Shown here piece after piece: positions 26,779-34,400 of a stretch of 64,000 nt of DNA. The translations under genes and the position numbers were made by a program. Source of the DNA: an uncultured Clostridia bacterium (lineage in GTDB: Bacteria > Bacillota > Clostridia > UMGS1883); the NCBI GenBank assembly GCA_947629005.1, contig CANRCD010000008.1, positions 1 to 64,000 on the forward strand, in the 5' to 3' direction. Positions within the stretch are counted from its first letter, which is position 1. Every line of letters begins with the position of its first letter. A model generated the notes under the pieces. It did not search any database and was not told the origin of the DNA. It saw nothing but the letters and a program-made list of their open reading frames with translations.

Positions 26779-27450
26779 TCACTTTTCGGCGGAAATGCGC
26801 CGTCGCATTTCTTCCACTGCCTGCGGGTCGAGTCTCGGGGGCCCGCCCGCGCCGCGTTGGGCGGGCCTTTGCCCGCCCTCCTTTTTTGTTTCGAGAATTT
26901 TGGCGATATAGCTAAGCTTCGGCACGTTGTTCTCCGCCGCTTCGTTGATGGCGTAGCGGATGTCCTCCGGCGGGAGACCGTATGAAAACAGCCGCTTTTC
27001 GACGTTTGCGCTCCATTTGCCGATGAGCTCCGTGTAAAGCGTCCTTATACCGCTCCTTTCGGCGGCCGCGGCGACCTTGCTGCCGCCACCGCAGGCGGCA
27101 GCACAGTCATTATCATAGTCACTGTCATTATCACCGTCACTATCATAATCACTATCATTACCATGGCCGATATCAGTTGATTTCTGCTGATTTCCGCCGC
27201 CGCGGTTTCCGGCGAGAACGCGGCATTTTTTGCTGTACTTTTCGGCGTTTTTGTCAAGGTCAACCTTAATCATCATGAACGCCGCGAAAAGCGTGCCGCC
27301 CAGATCCCGCGCCGTAGGCACGGCCCCGCTTTCGTGGTATTCAAATATGGCCAGCATCAGCGCGCCGATTTCGGCCTTGGATAGGCCCATTTCGCGAAAG
27401 TATGTGAGATAGTCGGTTTTCAGTATGAATGTCGGCTTAGGCATCGCCAT
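26779..27450 (-). CDS. DUF6291-like phage protein with DnaD-like C-terminus
   Basis: A 223-residue phage-type protein. Residues 1-95 (TDYLTYFREMGLSKAEIGAL and following) resemble DUF6291, a domain of Firmicute prophage replication regions. A low-complexity linker rich in Asn, Asp, Ser, Gly and Tyr (about 97-118) is encoded by six-base-periodic DNA. The C-terminal part (about 140-190; YGLPPEDIRYAINEAAENNV, LSYIAKILETKKEGG) resembles DnaD/phage-associated helicase-loader domains. AGGAGG precedes the ATG. It is the last gene of the tail fibre/holin/endolysin unit, which is odd for a replication-type protein. Confidence 0.72.
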   Translation of the reverse strand: MAMPKPTFILKTDYLTYFREMGLSKAEIGALMLAIFEYHESGAVPTARDLGGTLFAAFMMIKVDLDKNAEKYSKKCRVLAGNRGGGNQQKSTDIGHGNDSDYDSDGDNDSDYDNDCAAACGGGSKVAAAAERSGIRTLYTELIGKWSANVEKRLFSYGLPPEDIRYAINEAAENNVPKLSYIAKILETKKEGGQRPAQRGAGGPPRLDPQAVEEMRRRISAEK

Positions 27451-27459
27451 TTTTCCTCC

Positions 27460-28353
27460 TTATTTTCCCGTCGCGTACCTGACGGCGTTTCTCACCATCG
27501 CGGCGGCCTCGGCGCGGGTGATAGGCTCGTCGGGGCGGAAGTTGCCGTTTCCGTCTCCGTGAACTATGCCCATCGCGGCCAGCTCGTCGATTATTTCCTC
27601 GGCCCAATGGCCCTCGGTATCGGCAAATTTTGCCACATCGTCCACCTCCTCGCTCGGCTCCTTCAGCAGCGCGGCCCACGTCAGCGGGCCGACGCTTCCA
27701 TCGACCTCGAGGCCCTGCTTTTCTTGAAAGCCCTTCACCGCCTCGAGCGTCGCGGGGCCGAAGCTGCCGTCAATTTCGAGCGAATAGCCCCATTCGTTGA
27801 GGCGGCTTTGCAGCTTTTTTACGGCCTCGCCCTTCGCGCCCTTCGTCAGCACGGGAGTGGAATTTTCCGCCTCGCCAAGCTCCGCGCGGACGAGGTTAAG
27901 GAAGTATTCCCAGCCGTAATCGCTCAGTATGCGGTGCGGGCAGTATTTGTCGCTGAAGTCCTGATGCTTCTTCACATGGGATATGTCCCAGCCGTGGTCG
28001 TTCAGCAGCTTCGCCGTGAGCTCGGCGGCGTTCTTCATCGCGGCCTCGAACCGCGCCCCGCCGCTTTTGCTGTAGCATATCTCGATAGCGATGTATCTGC
28101 GGTTCCCCGCGCCCTTGCCGCCGTCGCCCGCGTGCCAGGCGTTGCGGCTGTCGGGTATGGCGTGGACTATCTCCACGTCGTCCACGGCGTAGTGGTAGCT
28201 CGTCTGCGCGGTATTCCCGAGCATATAGCTCACCTCGGCGGCGGCGCTCGCGTCGTTAGCGGTGTTATGTATGCACACGCCTTCGGGCGTCATCTCGTAG
28301 GGGCATTTGGTTTTGTACTTCGAGGATGGGCAGAGCTTATCCTTAACCGTCAT
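27460..28353 (-). CDS. N-acetylmuramoyl-L-alanine amidase endolysin with peptidoglycan-binding and SLH domains
   Basis: A 297-residue lysin without a signal peptide, as expected for a holin-dependent enzyme. Domain order: Amidase_2/PGRP-type catalytic domain (about 15-150; VCIHNTAN and YCPHRIL carry zinc ligands, HYAVDDVEIVHAIPDSRNAWH is typical), a PG_binding_1 domain (about 170-230; AVKKLQSRLNEWGYS, DGSFGPATLEAVKGFQ) and one SLH domain (about 242-290; FADTEGHWAEEIIDELAAMG, FRPDEPITRAEAAAMV). The start overlaps the holin gene by 11 bases. A single SLH domain on an endolysin is uncommon and suggests tethering to secondary cell-wall polymer. Confidence 0.9.
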   Translation of the reverse strand: MTVKDKLCPSSKYKTKCPYEMTPEGVCIHNTANDASAAAEVSYMLGNTAQTSYHYAVDDVEIVHAIPDSRNAWHAGDGGKGAGNRRYIAIEICYSKSGGARFEAAMKNAAELTAKLLNDHGWDISHVKKHQDFSDKYCPHRILSDYGWEYFLNLVRAELGEAENSTPVLTKGAKGEAVKKLQSRLNEWGYSLEIDGSFGPATLEAVKGFQEKQGLEVDGSVGPLTWAALLKEPSEEVDDVAKFADTEGHWAEEIIDELAAMGIVHGDGNGNFRPDEPITRAEAAAMVRNAVRYATGK

Positions 28354-28765
28354 TTTCGCCGCCTCCCTTGCTTTTCAATACCTCCAGCACGTTTTTGATA
28401 ACCTCCGGCATAGGCACGCCGAGCAGGGCCGCGTTTTCCGCCACGGATATGAGCTCGTTCGCGAGAAAGCCGATTATGACGGTGTTGCGTACGTAATCGA
28501 GCTCCAGTACCAAATCAAGCCGATAGCCGATGAGCACCAGGAGCAAAATCACGACCTTCTTCGCGAGCCCCGTAAAGATGACCGCGCTGCTTATGCCGCC
28601 CTTTTCGGTCTTGGGCGATTTGCCGAGCCCCGCCGCCAAAAGGCCCGTCGCAAAATCGACGGCCATAAAAATGACCAGCGAACCGAGCGGCGCGTCCCAG
28701 CCGCCAAGGACCGACGCTGTGGCCGCCACCGCCATTCCGATTCCTGTGCAAATCACGTTTTTCAT
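28343..28765 (-). CDS. Phage holin (phage_holin_4 / Cph1-like)
   Basis: A 140-residue small membrane protein with about three hydrophobic segments, opening MKNVICTGIGMAVAATASVL and continuing with the conserved LVIFMAVDFATGLLAA stretch and a charged C-terminal tail. The ATG at 28765 is preferred because GGAGG lies 7-12 bases upstream; an upstream start at 28804 has none. Holins of this family form membrane lesions that release the endolysin. It sits between tail fibre and amidase genes, a normal phage lysis arrangement. Confidence 0.88.
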   Translation of the reverse strand: MKNVICTGIGMAVAATASVLGGWDAPLGSLVIFMAVDFATGLLAAGLGKSPKTEKGGISSAVIFTGLAKKVVILLLVLIGYRLDLVLELDYVRNTVIIGFLANELISVAENAALLGVPMPEVIKNVLEVLKSKGGGENDG

Positions 28766-28779
28766 TATATTGCCTCCGA

Positions 28780-30351
28780 TTATATTTCCACGACGCCGCC
28801 CCAATTATCATTGCCTATATACACCCACGTCGGCCGAGGCGGCGCAGGGTCGGCAAAGTGATTGTTGCGGAAGGAAATCATCTTAAACATCCAATAATCG
28901 AGGAGATTTACCTGCAATAATTCCTTGCCCTCGAACCACAGTCCCAGAGAATGATCGTAACTAAGCGTGGCGCAAGGCAAATAGCCGTTGTTGAAAAAAT
29001 GAAATATCATTCCGTCTTTGACCCAATCCGCGACGGGCATTGACCAATCGCCTAAGTCTATTACCCAGTCCTCGGTGAAATCTATCATTACTGAGCCGGC
29101 GTGCAGAGGGGCTTCAAAATCGTCGTCGCCCACGTCTGACGGAAGTTTTACGATGCCGTGGGGCGGGATAACGCGCCAAATGTAACGGTTTCCGTCCTTC
29201 TCCAAATGTACGTTGCCGGCGTAAATAGAGCGCAGCTGTGCGTCCGCCGACAATTTATTTTCAGTCACGGCCCCGTCGGCAAGTTTTTGAGCGGTCACGG
29301 CGCCGTCGGCGAGCTTTTGAGCAGTCACCGCCGCGTCGCGGATTTTGTCGGTGTTTATGGCGTTGTCAGCGATTTTTATGCTGGTAACGCACCCGTCCGC
29401 AATCTTATAATGAGTGACGCTCCCCGCCTGAAGTTTGGTTTCGCTGATGGCGTCGGCGGCGATTTTTCCGTTGGTAATGGCCTTGTCGGCGATTTTGGCG
29501 GTGGTAACGGCGCCGTCGCGGATTTTGCCCTCGGTCACGGCTCCGTCCTGAATTTTGGGCTGAGTAACGCTTCCTGCCTGAAGCTTGTCCGCGCTGACGG
29601 CCTTGTCGGCCAGCTCCGCGGTGTTGACCTGCCCGTCCATAATCATGGACGAATCAATCTCTCGCCAGTGCGTTTCCAGCTTATTGTTTTCGTATACCGT
29701 GACAAGCGCCTTGTTTTTTGTATCGGCGGGATTGATTTTGTTCAGCGTAACGGCCTTTTCGGCGATTTTGGCGGTGGTAACGGCGCCGTCGCGGATTTTA
29801 CCCTCGGTCACGGCTCCGTCCTGAATTTTCGGCTGAGTGACGCTCCCCGCCTGAAGCTTGTCCGCGCTGACGGCCTTGTCGGCGAGCTTGGGCTCGGTAA
29901 CCGCGTCGTCAGGCAGCATAGTGGATTTAATCGCGTCGCCTATTTGTTCATCGACGTATTTTTCCCACACATTGCGGGGCAGGGGAGGCACGTCCGCGCC
30001 GGTGACGGTTCCGGCAAGTACCTTGAGCCGCGCGGTATCGGTGGTTATACGGATATTGCCGCCGTCGCGGCCAACGGCTCCGAGCGTCAGGAAGCCGTCC
30101 TCGGTCAGAAGCGCCTCGGGAATTACTGCGGCGGCCGTGCGGCTGTCGTTCTCCGCCTGCGTGAGCGGCAGGGCGTAGCACGGCCCGTCGTTCACGCTGA
30201 GGGTCAGCTCCTTGCTGAGGCCGTCCCAGTCGCCGGTAAAAACGGCGCTCAGCTCGTAATAGTTTTTGCCTCCGCTGACAATGGCCGCCGGCTCCGTCAC
30301 ACATATACGGTCGTTGTCCACGCGGACGCTTACGGTTAATTTGCTGCTCAT
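28780..30351 (-). CDS. Phage tail-fibre/baseplate protein with tandem repeats
   Basis: A 523-residue protein. Residues 1-135 resemble the N-terminal baseplate-attachment domain of clostridial phage tail proteins. Residues about 145-375 consist of short repeats of the pattern G/K-A-V-T-x-x-K-I/L-A/Q-D, typical of trimeric tail-fibre shafts. The C-terminal 140 residues, beginning near NRYIWRVIPPHGIVKL, have no recognised fold and may be the receptor-binding tip. GGAGGAAAAA precedes the ATG. It is the first gene after the SOS-box promoter; no other tail, portal or capsid gene is in the window. Confidence 0.85.
   Translation of the reverse strand: MSSKLTVSVRVDNDRICVTEPAAIVSGGKNYYELSAVFTGDWDGLSKELTLSVNDGPCYALPLTQAENDSRTAAAVIPEALLTEDGFLTLGAVGRDGGNIRITTDTARLKVLAGTVTGADVPPLPRNVWEKYVDEQIGDAIKSTMLPDDAVTEPKLADKAVSADKLQAGSVTQPKIQDGAVTEGKIRDGAVTTAKIAEKAVTLNKINPADTKNKALVTVYENNKLETHWREIDSSMIMDGQVNTAELADKAVSADKLQAGSVTQPKIQDGAVTEGKIRDGAVTTAKIADKAITNGKIAADAISETKLQAGSVTHYKIADGCVTSIKIADNAINTDKIRDAAVTAQKLADGAVTAQKLADGAVTENKLSADAQLRSIYAGNVHLEKDGNRYIWRVIPPHGIVKLPSDVGDDDFEAPLHAGSVMIDFTEDWVIDLGDWSMPVADWVKDGMIFHFFNNGYLPCATLSYDHSLGLWFEGKELLQVNLLDYWMFKMISFRNNHFADPAPPRPTWVYIGNDNWGGVVEI
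29486..29905 (-). repeat. Internal duplication in the tail-fibre shaft
   Basis: A segment of about 135 bases at 29486-29620 recurs with few changes at 29752-29886. In the protein this duplicates a run containing ADKAVSADKLQAGSVTQPKI and its continuation. Such repeats can change shaft length by recombination. Confidence 0.7.
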
Positions 30352-30396
30352 TTTTTCCTCCTTGTGTAAATATTGGGGGCGTGGGGGGCGTTTAAT

Positions 30397-30412
30397 GCGA
30401 ACGTATGTTCGC
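30397..30412. promoter_or_regulatory. SOS (LexA) box
   Basis: GCGAACGTATGTTCGC contains CGAAC-N4-GTTCG, the Gram-positive SOS operator, with arms symmetrical over six bases. It begins 7 bases downstream of the -10 element of the cassette promoter, covering the expected transcription start, where LexA binding would block initiation. Confidence 0.85.
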
Positions 30413-30419
30413 TATTTTT

Positions 30420-30448
30420 ATATTACCATCCGAAAAGTACCGTGTAAA
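30420..30448 (-). promoter_or_regulatory. Promoter of the phage-derived lysis cassette
   Basis: On the minus strand TTTACA (30443-30448) and TAATAT (30420-30425) are separated by 17 bases. It reads into the tail-fibre gene and is immediately followed by the SOS box. A terminator for the upstream operon lies directly before it, so the cassette is an independent transcription unit. Confidence 0.75.
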
Positions 30449-30452
30449 GCAT

Positions 30453-30476
30453 AAAAAAATAACGGATTTCTCCGTT
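30453..30476 (-). terminator. Intrinsic terminator of the RG-I operon
   Basis: On the minus strand AACGGA-GAAA-TCCGTT is followed by ATTTTTTTAT. It ends the esterase/lyase operon about 70 bases after its last stop codon and insulates the downstream lysis cassette. Confidence 0.8.
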
Positions 30477-30545
30477 TCACGCCGAAAAAATCCGTAGATA
30501 TTGATGAAAAAATGCTTTTAGAAATTTGTGTGGTAGTTTAATTTT

Positions 30546-31427
30546 TCATTTGACGGCCGTCCGCAGCAGCTCTTCCGCAACCTTCGCGCCGATAAAGATG
30601 GCGCCGCGGTCGTTGGGGTGCGTTCTGTCGAGCTTGGGACTATGGTAAAACAGTCCCTCGGCCTCTTTTCCCATGCGGACGTAGGCTTCGCTTGTGTAGG
30701 CATGGAGGTCGATAAGCCCCGCGCCCGCCTCGCGTGCGGCCTCGCGTGCGGCCTCCGCGTAGCTGTCAAGGTAGTCGTTCAGCCGCCCGTCCACGTAAAT
30801 CAGGCGGTTTATGGGCGTGCATATAACCGGCCTTGCGCCGCGCTCCGCCGTTAGGCGGGCAAGCCTTATCAGGTTGTCCTTATAGCCGCCGAACGGCTTT
30901 AAGAAGCTCTGCTTTTGGTCGTTGTGGCCGAACTGAATCGCCACTGTGTCGCCTCTGCGCAGGCGGCTTTGCACCGGCGGAAAGTGGCAGGCAAGGCAGT
31001 CGGCTGTGTGCGTACCCTGCTCGGCGTGATTGCTGAGGGCATATCTGTCGCCGAGAAACAGCCCGAGCGTCTGGCCCCAGCCGCAGCAGCGCGTCAGCTC
31101 GTCCCCGCCCGCGTACTCTTGGTCGCAGACGGTGGAATCGCCGAGGCAGTATACGACCGGCAGCTCTGCTGGCTCGATTTCGGCGCTTACGCGGCAGCCG
31201 CCGCTTATTTCAAGCTCTATCCCGCCGTCCCTGTAGGGAGGGCGTTTTTGAAAATCGGCCTCCCGCACGGCGAGGGCAAAGCGGAAGTCTCTTGCCTCGC
31301 CCACGCGCAGGGGAAAGCTCCTCAGCAGAAAGCGGCGGTGGTTTGCCGTCACGGTGAGCGACGTGTTTTCCCGTGCCTCGGCGTGCAGCCGGAGCAGATA
31401 CTCGCCCTCGCCGAGAGCCCACCTCAC
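30546..31427 (-). CDS. SGNH/GDSL esterase (rhamnogalacturonan acetylesterase-like)
   Basis: A 293-residue protein starting at GTG 31427, which overlaps the stop of the large lyase gene (GTGA) behind GAGG. An N-terminal beta-rich part (about 1-95) precedes an SGNH hydrolase with the nucleophile Ser in CLGDSTVCD, block III QFGHND and the catalytic Asp/His in DRTHPNDRG. Arrangement and context match CE12-type acetylesterases that remove O-acetyl groups from galacturonate of RG-I. No signal peptide is visible, so it may act on imported oligosaccharides, complementing the secreted esterase domains upstream. Confidence 0.86.
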   Translation of the reverse strand: MRWALGEGEYLLRLHAEARENTSLTVTANHRRFLLRSFPLRVGEARDFRFALAVREADFQKRPPYRDGGIELEISGGCRVSAEIEPAELPVVYCLGDSTVCDQEYAGGDELTRCCGWGQTLGLFLGDRYALSNHAEQGTHTADCLACHFPPVQSRLRRGDTVAIQFGHNDQKQSFLKPFGGYKDNLIRLARLTAERGARPVICTPINRLIYVDGRLNDYLDSYAEAAREAAREAGAGLIDLHAYTSEAYVRMGKEAEGLFYHSPKLDRTHPNDRGAIFIGAKVAEELLRTAVK

Positions 31428-34400
31428 AGCTTTACCTCGCCGGCCTCGCCGAGGCTCAGCCACTCGTTGGGGCTGAGCGTGAGGGCAGTCTCGCCCGAGG
31501 AGAGCTCCGCCGTAACGGTGCGCTTTTCGGTGGAGCCGTTGTAAAGGCGCAGCTTATTGCCGTTCCTTAAAACGTACACTCCGTTAAGTATATCCGTAAC
31601 CTCGTAATATCCGTCCGTTTTTATCAGGCCCAAATCCGCCGCCGCGCCAACGAACAGCGAGCAGAGCTCCCGTGCTCCTGCAAAGGAGATGTGGAGCTTG
31701 TCGGCCATCTCGCCCGCCTCGGCGTTCCAAAGCTGATAATTCCGCGAAACGTAGTCGCGGCCCAGCTCGGCAAAGCGCGCGCCGGCTAGGGCGTAAAGGT
31801 CCACGTAGGCGCAGCCTGTTTCGGCGGCAACCTCGGCCACAGCGTCAAAAAAACCGCCGTTGTTGCCGTTGGGGGCCTCGTGCTCTCCCGCGCTGCCCCA
31901 AGTGTAGCCCACCGAGGGCTGAGGCTTCACAAGCACGGGCACGATTCCTTTTTTGCCGCACTCGTCTATCATGTAGCGCAGAGCGTCCTTCATAGTGTCC
32001 CTGCTCTTGTCGTCGCGGTTGCGGTCGTTTATGCCGAACTGAATAACGAGCAGGTCTCCCTTTTCGCCCTGTGCCAGAACCGTCGGGAAGATAACGTCCT
32101 TCCAGTCGCGGGCCCAGTCGCCGCTGGAGGCCAGATTGACGACCTCGGCGGAGTCGTCCGTGAATCGCGGCAAAAGCTGCGCCCAGCCGGTGCGCCGCTC
32201 TCCCGCCGGAATTTCGGCCTCGCGGACGTCGGGTATAACAGGGTAGTAATTGCAAAGGGTGGAGTCTCCGGCCACGAAGATACGCTTTTTGCGCGGCAGC
32301 ACGGAGGGTGATTTTACGGCCTCGACGGCTTTAAGCCGCGTAGTGCGCTGATCGACCCTGACCGCCGCGCCGCCGTCGGTCTTAAAGCCCCTGAAAACGT
32401 GAACCGTGCCCTCCGGCACGGCCACCGTGCCGTACATATCCACGTTGGCCCCGACAACCTGCGAATTGACATAGATGTTGCCGCGCTCGGCGTCGGCCTT
32501 GGTAAAGTAAAGGTCGTACTCTCCGGCGGGCAGGCCCAGCTCGTACTCGCCCGCCGCTGTGTCGATGCCGCCCTCGGGGGCGAAGCGGCGCACGGGAGTG
32601 ACCTCCGCCTCGGCGGGGCCGGAGGCCGAAATATTGATTTTGCCGCCCTGCGCCTCGGCGCGGACTATGGCCTCGCTCCCGCCCGCAAGCACGGTTTCGC
32701 CGTTCACGGCCACCGCCGCGCCCTCGGGGGAGTATATGGCCACGCTGAACTCATCAAATCTGCCGTAGGGGCGCACATCGAAGGCGTAATCCCCCTCGAA
32801 GGAGGCGGCCATCGAGTACCCGTCGGTGATTCGCGCCGCGAGGTCAGGCACACCGGCGAGGCCCGCGGCCACGATTTTGGCTATCTCAAACGCTCCCTCA
32901 TAGGAGTAGTGCGTGTTGTCGGCCACACCGTCGGGGTATTTTTCGTATTCGCCCGCGCCCGCGTAAAGGTGCAGCCGCTTTGAGGCCTCGGGGCCGAGGG
33001 CGTTTTCGAGCGCACGGCTTTCGGCGTTCACGTCTATGAAGGGCAGGCCGTACTTTTCGGCCATATCGCGCTGAATGGTGTCGTAGCTTGTTCCCCCGTC
33101 CGGCTCGGGTATGAGGCCGGAGCCTTCGTCAAACCAGCGGGGCTGAGTGTGCGAGGCGAGAATGGGTTTCAGCCCCTTGGCGAGCGCGGGGAGGACGTAC
33201 TCGTTTTCGAGCATGACCTCAAAATCTTCATGGCTGAGATAGCGTTCCGGCTTGTTCCACGCGCCGTCGTTGTGGCCGAACTGGATTATCACATAGTCGC
33301 CGGCGCGGGCGTCGTTAAGTATGGAGCCCCACCGGCCCTCGTCAAAAAAACTTTTCAGACTTCTTCCTGCCATGGCGCGGTTTTCCACCGTCACCGACCC
33401 GTCCATAAACAGCCCCAGCATCTGTCCCCAGCCCGCCTGCGGGGCGTAGCTGTCGCGGTACGACTGCGCGGTTGAGTCGCTCGCAATGAAGAGCGTCACC
33501 GGCTCCGGCGTTTTTTCGGCTGTTTCGGCCCCCGCCGCAAGGTAGGGCAGGGGCTCGCTTACGTATGTCATTTCAGGCAAATCTCCTCTTTTAACGGTAA
33601 TTTCGCCGCGCTCGCCGTCCCAGTCAACGATAAGGCCCAGCGCCTCGCCGAGGGCGCGCAGCGGCACGAGGGTGCGGCCGTTCACAATGACGGGCGGCGT
33701 TTCCATGGTTTTGGCCTCGCCGTTCACGGTGAAGCTCGCCGAGCCGACCGTCATTACCGCCGTTTTGTCGCCGAGCGCGGCGGTGACAACGCCGTTTTCG
33801 TAGTCCACCTTTGCGCCGAGGGCCTCTGCTATAAAGCGCAGCGGCACGAGAGTGCGGCCGTTTTCAACGTAGGGCGCGGCGTCGAGGACGCACGGCTTGC
33901 CGCAGACGCTCGCGGCGGCCGAGCCCGCTTTGAGCCGCGTCACTCCGGCGATGTAGCCGCCCAAATGCGGCGGCTGGTTATAGCTGGAATTCTGCCACAC
34001 AACGCCCATGCGGTAAATGTGGTCGCTCATCAGCGGCGGCAGGGCAAATTCCGTGGGAATAGTCGTGGTATAAAGGCGCAGGCACGAGCTGTCCGCGCTT
34101 CGCCACAAAATCTCCTCGCGCCAGTCGCCGAGGATGTCCGCCTGAAGGCAGGGGTTGGACTTGCTGCCGTTGTTCGAGACGCAGCCGTCGCGCGAGGCGT
34201 CGAGCAGCGAGCTTTGCGCCCCGTCGTCGTCAATCTTGAAAATCGACGTACCGTCCAGCAGCTCGTCGTACAAGTCGCCGTCCCAATAAATGCGGAAGTT
34301 CATGGAATTGAACGGCAAATCAAGGTTTTCGCCGAGGGAGTTTATCTTTCCGGCCCCGCTTCCGGCCCAAGCGATATAGCTGCCGCCGAAGGGGCCCACG

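Noticed and set aside
29158-30339. A 393-codon plus-strand open frame opposite the tail-fibre gene
   Set aside because: Its repetitiveness mirrors the shaft repeats of the real gene; no ribosome binding site or domain.
26779-30351. A complete prophage or tailocin
   Set aside because: No integrase, capsid, portal, terminase, sheath, tube or tape-measure gene lies on either side; the neighbours are ordinary chromosomal genes and a pectin operon.
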